Assembly (NCBI GenBank): GCA_039908285.1
Contig: JAMOBE010000145.1
Coordinates: 1 to 6,228, forward strand
Length of the DNA: 6,228 nt
Reading direction: 5' to 3'
DNA from: JAMOBE01 sp039908285
GTDB lineage: Bacteria; Pseudomonadota; Alphaproteobacteria; Rhodospirillales; Rhodospirillaceae
Shown here: positions 1 to 6,199 of the stretch, piece by piece
Layout of the letters: each line of letters opens with the position of its first letter
Position numbering within the stretch: position 1 is the stretch's first letter
Position numbers and translations under genes: made by a program
The notes under the pieces: generated by a model
Database searches by the model: none
Told to the model about the DNA's origin: nothing
Seen by the model: the letters and a program-made list of their open reading frames with translations, nothing else

Positions 1-28
1 TGCCGCCTGCCCCACCCCCTCACCCCGG

Positions 29-54
29 CCCTCTCCCCCTCGAGGGGGAGAGGG
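29..54. repeat. Perfect 26-bp GC palindrome in the flhA leader
   Basis: Bases 29-41 (CCCTCTCCCCCTC) are the exact reverse complement of 42-54, giving a 13-bp perfect inverted repeat with no spacer. The C-rich stretch just before it (11-28, with CCCCTCACCCC) resembles the flank usually seen with this family of dispersed intergenic palindromes in proteobacteria. It ends 42 nt before the flhA start codon. No run of T follows on either strand, so it is not a classical intrinsic terminator. A related copy lies at 2291-2320. That it is a dispersed repeat is inferred from the two local copies and general familiarity; copy number in the genome is unknown. Confidence 0.85.
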
Positions 55-85
55 AGGATAGGCTTCGAGTTCAGTTTCAGGTTCT

Positions 86-90
86 AAGGA
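86..90 (+). promoter_or_regulatory. Shine-Dalgarno of flhA
   Basis: AAGGA lies 6 nt before the ATG at 97. It supports that start over the in-frame internal ATG at 178, where a GGAGG at 172-176 is only one base from the ATG and so too close for normal use. Confidence 0.75.
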
Positions 91-96
91 CCGATC

Positions 97-2253
97 ATGG
101 CAGAGGATACGGGAGGACAGCTTCAGACGGCCAGCCTGATGGCCGGCGCCCCCGGCGCCGCGGCCGGCGGTGGAGGCATGGAGTTTCTGAACCGGCTCGC
201 CAAGGCGGCGCGCCGGGGTGACATCACCTTCGCCCTGATCCTGGTGACGATCCTGGTCGTGCTGATCCTGCCCATGCCGGGCTGGACCCTCGATCTCCTG
301 CTGGCGCTGTCGCTGACCTTTTCCGTGCTGATCCTGATGACGGGGATCTTCATCACCAAGGCGGTGGAGTTCAACTCGTTCCCCATGGTGCTGCTGCTGT
401 CGACCATGCTGCGGCTGGCACTCAACCTGGCGTCGACCCGCCTCATCCTGACCCATGGGCACGAGGGCACCGACGCCGCCGGCAAGGTCATCGAGGCCTT
501 CGGCGGCTTCATCATGGGCGGCAACTTCGTCATCGGCGTCATCGTGTTCGCCATCCTGGTGATGGTGAACTTCGTCGTCATCACCAAGGGCTCGACCCGC
601 ATCGCCGAGGTCGCGGCCCGCTTCACCCTGGACGGCCTGCCGGGCCGGCAGATGGCCATCGACGCCGACCTGTCCGCCGGCATCATCACCGAAACCGACG
701 CCAAGAAGCGACGCCAGGACCTGCAGAAGGAAGCCGACTTCTTCGGCGCCATGGACGGCGCCTCCAAGTTCGTCCGCGGCGACGCCATCGCCGGCATCCT
801 GATCACCTTCATCAATGTCATCGGCGGCATGATCATCGGCATGGCCCAGCAGGGAATGCCGTTCGACAAGGCGGCCGATACCTTCACCCGCCTGACCGTC
901 GGCGACGGCCTGGTGTCGCAGATTCCGGCCCTGATCGTTTCGGTGGCCGCCGGCCTCATGGTGTCGAAGGGCGGCCTGACGGAAAGCGCCAACGAGGCCC
1001 TGTTCGGTCAGTTGAGCGCCTACCCGAAGGCGCTCGGCATGAGTTCCCTGCTGACGGTGGGCCTCGCCCTGGTACCGGGCGTGCCGATGCTGCCGTTCCT
1101 GGTGCTGGGGGTGATGACCGGGGGCGCCGCCTATTTCATCGACCGCGATAACGAGGCCAAGCTGACGCGGGCCAGGGTGGCGGCGGAGGTCGCCGCCGCG
1201 GCACCGCCTCCCGTCGCCGAGGAGCCGATTTCCAGCGCCCTCAAGGTGGACCTGCTGCGGCTCGAGCTTGGGTACGGGCTTTTGTCCCTGATCAACACCC
1301 CGAAGGGACAGCGCCTGACCGACCAGATCAAGTCGCTGCGCCGCGCGCTGGCCATCGAGGCCGGGTTCGTCATGCCGTCGGTGCGCATCCAGGACAACAT
1401 GCAGCTGGCCGCCAACGCCTATGTCATCTACGTCAAGGAGGTGGAGGCCGGCCGCGGCGACCTTCGTCCCACCATGCTGCTGGTCATGGACCCCCGCGGC
1501 GAGGAGATAACCCTTCCCGGCGAGCGGACCCGCGAGCCCACCTTCGGGCTGCCGGCCCTGTGGATCGACGCGGCGGCCCGCGAGGAGGCCCTGTTCCGCG
1601 GCTATACCGTGGTCGATCCGCCCACCGTGGTCACCACCCACCTGACCGAGGTGGTGCGCGACAACATGGCCGAACTCCTGTCCTTCGTCGAGACGCAGAA
1701 GCTTCTCGACGAGTTGGACAAGGAGCACCAGAAGCTGATCGCCGACCTCGTGCCCACCCATATCACCGTCGGCGGCATCCAGCGCGTCTTGCAGAACCTG
1801 CTGCTGGAGCGGGTGTCGATCCGCGACCTGCCCACCATCCTGGAAGGCATCTCCGAGGCGACCGGCCTGACCCGCAGCATCACCCTGATCACCGAGCACG
1901 TGCGCGCCCGCCTGGCGCGGCAGATTTCCGACTCCAACACCGGAGCGACCGGCTTCGTGCAACTGGTGACCTTGTCGCCCGAGTGGGAGCAGGCCTTCGC
2001 CGAGGCCCTGCACGGCGCCGGCGACGAGAAGCAGCTTTCCATGCAGCCGTCGCTGCTGCAGGACTTCATCGGCAAGGTGCGCCAGACCTTCGAGCGCTTC
2101 GCCATGCAGGGCGACACGCCGGTGCTGCTGACCAGCCCGGGCATCCGGCCCTATGTGCGCTCCATCATCGAGCGCTTCCGGCCGATCACCGTGGTGATGT
2201 CGCAGAACGAAATCCACCCGAAGGCCCGGATCAAGACCATGGGGCAGATCTGA
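97..2253 (+). CDS. flhA: Flagellar type III export apparatus protein FlhA
   Basis: FlhA is the major export-gate component of the flagellar type III secretion system. Its membrane half lies in the basal body and couples export to proton flow; its cytoplasmic half forms a ring that docks chaperone-substrate complexes. The 718-residue protein shows about eight hydrophobic segments (roughly residues 45-61, 64-85, 94-117, 136-162, 229-250, 272-290, 315-329 and 331-347). The FHIPEP-family signature lies at 168-191, including ARFTLDGLPGRQMAIDAD; the family often has K where this protein has R after LPG. A linker rich in Ala, Pro and Glu (about 352-380) leads to the soluble domain, which ends in the typical SQNEI segment (702-706). 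The length is slightly above the usual 690-700 residues because of a Gly/Ala-rich N-terminal extension of about 27 residues. It is the first gene of the flhA-flhF-flhG-fliK-like set. Identity is very secure. Confidence 0.98.
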   Translation: MAEDTGGQLQTASLMAGAPGAAAGGGGMEFLNRLAKAARRGDITFALILVTILVVLILPMPGWTLDLLLALSLTFSVLILMTGIFITKAVEFNSFPMVLLLSTMLRLALNLASTRLILTHGHEGTDAAGKVIEAFGGFIMGGNFVIGVIVFAILVMVNFVVITKGSTRIAEVAARFTLDGLPGRQMAIDADLSAGIITETDAKKRRQDLQKEADFFGAMDGASKFVRGDAIAGILITFINVIGGMIIGMAQQGMPFDKAADTFTRLTVGDGLVSQIPALIVSVAAGLMVSKGGLTESANEALFGQLSAYPKALGMSSLLTVGLALVPGVPMLPFLVLGVMTGGAAYFIDRDNEAKLTRARVAAEVAAAAPPPVAEEPISSALKVDLLRLELGYGLLSLINTPKGQRLTDQIKSLRRALAIEAGFVMPSVRIQDNMQLAANAYVIYVKEVEAGRGDLRPTMLLVMDPRGEEITLPGERTREPTFGLPALWIDAAAREEALFRGYTVVDPPTVVTTHLTEVVRDNMAELLSFVETQKLLDELDKEHQKLIADLVPTHITVGGIQRVLQNLLLERVSIRDLPTILEGISEATGLTRSITLITEHVRARLARQISDSNTGATGFVQLVTLSPEWEQAFAEALHGAGDEKQLSMQPSLLQDFIGKVRQTFERFAMQGDTPVLLTSPGIRPYVRSIIERFRPITVVMSQNEIHPKARIKTMGQI

Positions 2254-2290
2254 GACGATGAAAATGGACTGCCGCCACGAACGACATAAG

Positions 2291-2320
2291 CCCTCTCCCC
2301 CCCCTTCAGGGGGGAGAGGG
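2291..2320. repeat. GC hairpin repeat between flhA and flhF
   Basis: A 12-bp perfect inverted repeat (CCCTCTCCCCCC at 2291-2302 and its complement at 2309-2320) surrounds a 6-nt loop. The outer arms are the same as in the palindrome at 29-54, so both belong to one repeat family. It ends 32 nt before the flhF ATG. A transcript would form a very stable stem here, but no U tract follows, so termination is not obvious. It could affect mRNA processing or the flhA:flhF expression ratio (inference). Confidence 0.85.
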
Positions 2321-2333
2321 GGTAGAAGTTTCT

Positions 2334-2339
2334 GAGAGG
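2334..2339 (+). promoter_or_regulatory. Probable Shine-Dalgarno of flhF
   Basis: GAGAGG lies 13 nt before the ATG at 2353, longer than the usual 5-9 nt. No closer purine-rich site is present. The FlhF N-terminus (MRIKCYTATTMADAMQLIRDE) matches the family's usual start, so the start codon is well supported even though the spacing is not ideal. Confidence 0.5.
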
Positions 2340-2352
2340 CGTTTGACCGTCG

Positions 2353-3378
2353 ATGCGTATCAAGTGCTACACCGCCACCACGATGGCCGACGCCATGCAG
2401 CTCATTCGCGACGAGCTTGGCGACGATGCCATCATCATTTCGACCCAGCGTGGGGCGGGTGGCAAGGGCGTGCGCATCACCGCGGCCCTGGAGATGCCGA
2501 TCCAGGACGACGACGACGCCATCCAGGACGCCCTGACCGGCGAGCACGAGTCCCGCGCCATGGAGGCGCTGCGCGAGGCCTTCGCCTTTCACGGCACGCC
2601 GGCCCGGCTGATCGAGACCCTGGTGGCGGCGGCCCGGGCCAACGATCCCGGCTATCCCATCGCCGCGGTGGATGCCATCAGCCTGGCCCTCGGCGCCAGT
2701 TTCAACTTCGCCCCCCTGCCCGAGCGCAATTCGCCGCGTCCGTTCCTGCTGCTGGGTCCGCCCGGCGCCGGCAAGACGGTGACCGTGGCCAAGCTCGCGG
2801 CGCGCTCGCGCATCAAGGGCCGGTCGGTGGCGGTGGTGACCGCCGACGCCGTGCGGGCGGGAGCGGTCGAGCAGATCGCCGCCTTCACCCGCATCCTTGA
2901 GATCGACCTGATGCGGGCCCGCGGGCCGGAGGCGCTGAAGGCCGCCCTCGACGAACTGACCGGCGCCTGCGACCTCATCTTCATCGACAGCCCGGGCGTG
3001 AACCCGTTTCACCAGCCCGACATCGCCTACCTGGCGGAGCTGGTCAGCGCCTGGGACATCGAGCCCATCCTGGTGATGGCCGCCGGCGGCGACGCCAACG
3101 AGGCGGCGGAAATGGCCGAGGCATTCGCCACCGTTGGGCCGACGCGGCTTCTCGCCACCCGGCTTGACCTGACGCGGCGACTGGGCGGCATCCTGGCGGC
3201 GGCGGCGGCCGGCGACCTGATGTTCAGCGACGTCAGCGTCAATCCGCACGTCGCCAACGGCCTCTACCCGATCAATCCCGATTCCCTGGCGCAGCTCATC
3301 GTCCCCTCCGACGCCGACCAGGACATGGACCTACACGACGACCTGGAAGACGAACCCCATACCGAGGCAATGTCATGA
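2353..3378 (+). CDS. flhF: Flagellar SRP-type GTPase FlhF
   Basis: FlhF is the third SRP-family GTPase beside Ffh and FtsY. It marks the cell pole for flagellar assembly and works with FlhG. In this 341-residue protein, residues 1-50 look like the FlhF B-domain start, about 60-125 the helical N domain, and about 128-320 the G domain. Visible motifs are the P-loop GPPGAGKT (135-142), the SRP-type DAVRAGAVEQ (165-174), a G3 motif reading DSPG (212-215) where DTAG is usual, a G4 motif reading TRLD (269-272) where TKLD is usual, and the family-typical NPHVANGLYPINP (297-309). A markedly acidic tail follows (319-335). It is somewhat shorter than many FlhF proteins. It starts 99 bp after flhA and overlaps flhG by four bases, as expected for a co-expressed pair. 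The name is secure; the effect of the altered motifs on GTPase activity is unknown. Confidence 0.95.
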   Translation: MRIKCYTATTMADAMQLIRDELGDDAIIISTQRGAGGKGVRITAALEMPIQDDDDAIQDALTGEHESRAMEALREAFAFHGTPARLIETLVAAARANDPGYPIAAVDAISLALGASFNFAPLPERNSPRPFLLLGPPGAGKTVTVAKLAARSRIKGRSVAVVTADAVRAGAVEQIAAFTRILEIDLMRARGPEALKAALDELTGACDLIFIDSPGVNPFHQPDIAYLAELVSAWDIEPILVMAAGGDANEAAEMAEAFATVGPTRLLATRLDLTRRLGGILAAAAAGDLMFSDVSVNPHVANGLYPINPDSLAQLIVPSDADQDMDLHDDLEDEPHTEAMS

Positions 3379-4169
3379 CCATGCCCCCGTCACCGAGTCT
3401 CGCTCCCCGACCGGCCGCGCGCGCGAAAGGGCGCAACGTCATCGCCATCGCCTCCGGCAAGGGAGGCGTGGGCAAGACCTGGTTCGCCATCACCCTGACC
3501 CACGCCATCGCCAAGAAAGGCGGCAAGGCGCTGCTGTTCGACGGCGACCTTGGGCTTGCCAACGTGGACATCCAGCTCGGCCTGATGCCCCGCCACGACC
3601 TCGGCAACGTCATCGCCGGGCGGCTGACCCTGAACCAGGCCACCATGCCGTTCGAGGGCGGAGGGTTCGACGTCATCGCCGGACGATCGGGGTCGGGCAG
3701 CCTGGCCAACATTCCGCTGAACCGGCTGCAGATGCTGGGGGATGACCTGGCTCTGCTGGCGGTGGCCTATGACAAGGTGGTGCTGGACCTCGGGGCCGGC
3801 GTCGAGAAGTCGGTGCGCATGCTGGCCCGTGCCGCCGGCACCTGCCTCGTGGTCACCAGCGACGAGCCGACGGCCCTCACCGATGCCTACGCTTTCATCA
3901 AGGTCAACGTGATGGAAAAGGCCATGACCGACATGCGGATCGTGGTCAACGCCTGCAACTCGGCGCGGGAGGGCGAGCGCACCTACAACACCCTGCTGAA
4001 GGCCTGCGAGGGTTTCCTCAAGATCTCGCCGCCGCTGGCCGGGGTGATCCGCCGCGACACCCGGGTGCGCGAGGCCATCCGCAACCAGACGCCGCTGCTG
4101 ACGCGCTATCCCAATGCCGAGGCGGCCCTCGACGTCATCGCCATCGCCGATCGGCTGCTAAAATCATGA
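3375..4169 (+). CDS. flhG: MinD-like ATPase FlhG (FleN/YlxH), flagellar number regulator
   Basis: FlhG is a MinD/ParA-type ATPase that limits the number and sets the placement of flagella, partly by stimulating the GTPase of FlhF. The 264-residue protein has the deviant Walker A motif KGGVGKT (29-35), the Walker A' segment FDGDLGLANVD (55-65) and a Walker B-like VVLDLGAGVE (135-144). The last 17 residues (248-264, ending AIADRLLKS) could form an amphipathic helix like the membrane-targeting helix of MinD/FlhG; this is inferred from residue pattern only. The N-terminal part before the ATPase fold is only about 20 residues, rich in Pro, Ala and Arg, and shows no DQAxxLR-like FlhF-activating motif. 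The ATG overlaps the flhF stop (ATGA), implying translational coupling; a second ATG at 3381 is a possible alternative start. Position after flhF supports FlhG rather than cell-division MinD. Confidence 0.95.
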   Translation: MTMPPSPSLAPRPAARAKGRNVIAIASGKGGVGKTWFAITLTHAIAKKGGKALLFDGDLGLANVDIQLGLMPRHDLGNVIAGRLTLNQATMPFEGGGFDVIAGRSGSGSLANIPLNRLQMLGDDLALLAVAYDKVVLDLGAGVEKSVRMLARAAGTCLVVTSDEPTALTDAYAFIKVNVMEKAMTDMRIVVNACNSAREGERTYNTLLKACEGFLKISPPLAGVIRRDTRVREAIRNQTPLLTRYPNAEAALDVIAIADRLLKS

Positions 4170-4171
4170 GG
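4168..4171 (+). promoter_or_regulatory. Shine-Dalgarno of the fliK-like gene, overlapping the flhG stop
   Basis: GAGG lies 7 nt before the ATG at 4179 and shares bases with the flhG TGA (4167-4169). This supports the 4179 start and suggests that ribosomes ending flhG could reinitiate here. An ATG at 4166 also overlaps the flhG stop, but it opens a frame with no recognisable protein. Confidence 0.65.
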
Positions 4172-4178
4172 TCGTCCT

Positions 4179-5954
4179 ATGGACTCGGTCGGCGCGCCTC
4201 CCCTGCCTGTTCTCAGTCAGACGCAGGCCACGGCCCTGCAGATCCTGGCCGCGGTGACCGATCCCTCGCCCGAGTTGCGCGCCCTGGCCCAGGGAGCGCA
4301 GTTCGACGTCAAGCTTCTCGGCGACACCATCAAGGCCCTGGCCTCGGTGGACAGCCAGTTCGGACAATTCTCGCTGCGCCTCCCGGTGGGGCTGGCCGAG
4401 GGCACCACCCTGACGCTGCAGGTGGCGCAGACCGGCTCGTCCCTGATGCAGGTGCGGGTGCTGGCCCTGAATGGCCAATCGGTGGACCAGTTGGCCGCGA
4501 ATCCCGGCCGCGGCGGGGCTCAACCCCAGGGGCCGGCCGTCGACGGGAAAGCATGGGGCGGTGCCGTCGACCTGTTCACCCTGGGACAACCAGCGGCAAC
4601 GGGCGGGGTGGCGACCCCCGCGGCGGGAGTGCAGGGCGGCATCTCGGCCCTGGTGGTGGGAGGGACTCCCGGTCAGGGAGTTCAGACCCCGGGCCCCGAC
4701 GGCGCGGCCCTGACGGCGAACGGCCCCCCCCAGCTTGCGACCGGAACACACCTCGTGGTGCGCATCGCCGCCCTCCAGGCGCCCACCGCCCCGACCGGCG
4801 AGCCGGGGACTCAGGCCCAGCCCCAGACCCAGCCTGAGTCCGCCTCTCCCCAGCCCCAGCCCCAGTCCCCCGCCCGACCGGCGGCGGCCGCAGGAGGCTT
4901 CGCCGCCTACGCCGCCACCATGGGCATGGGAGGACGGCCCCAGGCTCCCCCTTCCTCCCCCGCGGCTCCCGCCCCTCCCCCAGCGACCACGCCCCCCCTG
5001 TCGGCGCCGCTTCCGGAGGGTGCCGAGTCGCCGCTGACCCTCACCGGCACGGTCGGCCCCAACACGGTGGGCGGACAGCCGATCATCCACACCAGGGCCG
5101 GTCTGATCGCCCTCAACGCCCGGATCGACCTGCCGCCGGGGGCGACGGTCACCCTGGAGGTGGTAAGCCAGACCGCGCCGCCGCCTCCGACTCCGGCCTC
5201 CACCGCCACCGCCGGCCTCCGCCCGGGAGCGGAGACCCCGCTGCCGACGGGTGGCGCAGGCCAGCCGTGGCCGGCGTTCAACGAGGCACTGACGATCCTT
5301 CAGCGCACCGACCCGGTGGCGGCCCAGCAGTTCGCCAGCCTGATTCCGGCGCTCGGTCCCCGGCTGGCGGCGACGATGATGGGACTGGCCGGAGTCGGCC
5401 GCAACGGCGACACCAGGGGCTGGCCGGGCGAGGCCGGGCTCAAATCACTGGAAAAGACCGGTGCCCGCGGTGCGGCGCTGGCCCGGGAACTGGCCGAGGA
5501 ACTGACCGGCGGCGGCCCGCGCCGCGCCGGCCAGGGCGCCCAGGGGAACAGCGGCGACTGGCGGGTGATGACCATGCCCTTCCTCGCCAACGGCCAGGTG
5601 GACCGGATCACCTTCTCCGTCCACCAGCCTCCCCCCGAGGAAGAGGAGGAGCGCAAGGCACGCGGCGGCGGCGAGAGGGGCACGCGGTTCCTCATCGACC
5701 TCGACCTGAGCCGCATCGGCCGGCTGCAGCTCGACGGCCTGGTGCGCAAGGGGGAGCGACGCTTCGACATGATCCTCCGGACCGCCGAGCCCCTGCCGCA
5801 GCAGATCCGCCGCGACATCAGCACCCTGTTCGCCGGCACCGGCGCAGCCATGGACATGGGCGGCAACCTGGTGTTCCAGGTCGCCAAGACCTTCGTCACT
5901 CCCGACACCACTCCCAAAAACCGCAGGCCATCGCTGTTCGGGGTGGTGGTGTGA
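4179..5954 (+). CDS. FliK-like flagellar hook-length control protein
   Basis: FliK-type proteins are exported through the flagellar gate, measure the hook and switch export specificity. This 591-residue protein has no signal peptide or membrane segment, as expected for a type III substrate. Residues 1-105 are fairly ordered in appearance; 106-282 are low complexity, rich in Gly, Ala, Pro and Gln, with a Gln-Pro run at 211-230; 283-332 look like a second beta-rich segment; 333-365 are again Pro-rich. The C-terminal part (about 462-570) has the alternating pattern of the FliK C-terminal (Flg_hook) domain: LIDLDLSRIGRLQLDGLV, then a basic turn, FDMILRTAEPL, and a helix RRDISTLFAG. An acidic patch (486-491) interrupts this domain. 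Location 9 bp after flhG in a flagellar operon supports the assignment. The similarity is recognised by pattern, not search, so a hypothetical flagellar protein with a Flg_hook-like domain is the cautious alternative. Confidence 0.65.
   Translation: MDSVGAPPLPVLSQTQATALQILAAVTDPSPELRALAQGAQFDVKLLGDTIKALASVDSQFGQFSLRLPVGLAEGTTLTLQVAQTGSSLMQVRVLALNGQSVDQLAANPGRGGAQPQGPAVDGKAWGGAVDLFTLGQPAATGGVATPAAGVQGGISALVVGGTPGQGVQTPGPDGAALTANGPPQLATGTHLVVRIAALQAPTAPTGEPGTQAQPQTQPESASPQPQPQSPARPAAAAGGFAAYAATMGMGGRPQAPPSSPAAPAPPPATTPPLSAPLPEGAESPLTLTGTVGPNTVGGQPIIHTRAGLIALNARIDLPPGATVTLEVVSQTAPPPPTPASTATAGLRPGAETPLPTGGAGQPWPAFNEALTILQRTDPVAAQQFASLIPALGPRLAATMMGLAGVGRNGDTRGWPGEAGLKSLEKTGARGAALARELAEELTGGGPRRAGQGAQGNSGDWRVMTMPFLANGQVDRITFSVHQPPPEEEEERKARGGGERGTRFLIDLDLSRIGRLQLDGLVRKGERRFDMILRTAEPLPQQIRRDISTLFAGTGAAMDMGGNLVFQVAKTFVTPDTTPKNRRPSLFGVVV
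4809..4877 (+). repeat. Gln-Pro low-complexity coding repeat in the fliK-like gene
   Basis: Codons 211-233 are mostly CAG and CCC (Gln and Pro), giving irregular short direct repeats of the type CAGCCC. The segment is probably an unfolded, length-variable part of the secreted protein; such repeats can change length by replication slippage. Confidence 0.6.
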
Positions 5955-5964
5955 GGGTGCCGCC

Positions 5965-6130
5965 CTAACCCGCATTTCTCACCGGGACGCGGAATGATGG
6001 CGCAGAGATTTGATTCGCCTATGATTTTTCCGACCGCCGGCAGTACTGGTCGTATTGGCAAGGGAGGAAAAATCATAGCGGATCAAGGATCAAGCCAGCA
6101 TCCGTCGGACCGGTGAGAAATGCGGGCTAG
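5965..6130. mobile_element. Putative 166-bp MITE-like element with inverted terminal repeats
   Basis: Bases 5965-5985 and 6110-6130 are inverted repeats matching at 20 of 21 positions, with a perfect 17-bp core (CCCGCATTTCTCACCGG at 5969-5985). Weaker similarity continues inward to about 6000 and 6095. TA dinucleotides lie near both outer edges (5966-5967 and 6128-6129), compatible with a TA target duplication as made by IS630/mariner-type transposases, though they may simply be part of the repeat. No open reading frame of note lies inside, so if mobile it would depend on a transposase supplied elsewhere. It begins 10 bp after the stop of the fliK-like gene. The inverted repeats are certain; mobility and family are inferred. 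Confidence 0.65.
6012..6084. repeat. Inner inverted repeat of the MITE-like element
   Basis: CTATGATTTTTCC (6019-6031) is perfectly complementary to 6066-6078. With one mismatch and one unpaired base the pairing extends to 6012-6031 with 6066-6084, around a 34-nt loop. Together with the terminal repeats it lets the whole 166-bp element fold into one long, interrupted hairpin. The T run lies within the stem, not after it, so it is not a standard terminator. Confidence 0.8.
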
Positions 6131-6131
6131 A

Positions 6132-6157
6132 GCAGTTTCCGCTCAAGCGGAAACTGC
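6132..6157. repeat. Palindromic repeat copy 1 (TTTCCGC hairpin)
   Basis: An 11-bp perfect stem (GCAGTTTCCGC and its complement) closes a TCAA loop. It is preceded by CTAGAG (6127-6132), as is the similar copy at 6200-6228, so both appear to be units of one dispersed palindromic repeat resembling the CTAGAGC-beginning intergenic repeats of alphaproteobacteria. An outer 7-bp pairing (6122-6128 with 6162-6168) could extend the stem and uses bases of the MITE-like terminal repeat. There is no U tract downstream on either strand. Confidence 0.8.
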
Positions 6158-6199
6158 GAAAAGCCCGCGCGGCGCTTGAGCGGCCAGAGGCAAATTCTA

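Noticed and set aside
1..96. Flagellar sigma-54 or sigma-28 promoter before flhA
   Set aside because: No TGGC-N8-TGC type or sigma-28-type pair of boxes is visible in this short GC-rich leader.
123..992. Minus-strand open frame of 289 codons within flhA
   Set aside because: It lies opposite the strongly conserved membrane part of FlhA and reads as Met/Ser/Arg-rich noise.
2151..2363. Minus-strand frame across the flhA-flhF gap
   Set aside because: Its PLSPLKGGER-like part is simply the translated GC palindrome, a common source of false small proteins.
4166..4837. ATG overlapping the flhG stop as the start of the next gene
   Set aside because: This frame gives an Arg/Gly/Pro-rich sequence with no family features and ends inside the fliK-like gene; the frame starting at 4179 has the better product and ribosome binding site.
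4164..5090. Long open frame of 308 codons on the minus strand across the fliK-like gene
   Set aside because: Its translation is low-complexity Gly/Arg-rich sequence without family features; it is the antisense shadow of a GC-rich gene.
5300..6076. Minus-strand open frame of 258 codons starting in the MITE-like element
   Set aside because: It overlaps the conserved C-terminal coding part of the fliK-like gene, has Arg/Ser/Pro-rich composition typical of an antisense frame, and no recognisable domain.
6132..6157. Intrinsic terminator of the operon
   Set aside because: The stem is strong, but the bases after it are GAAAAGC on the + strand and no T run follows on either strand.
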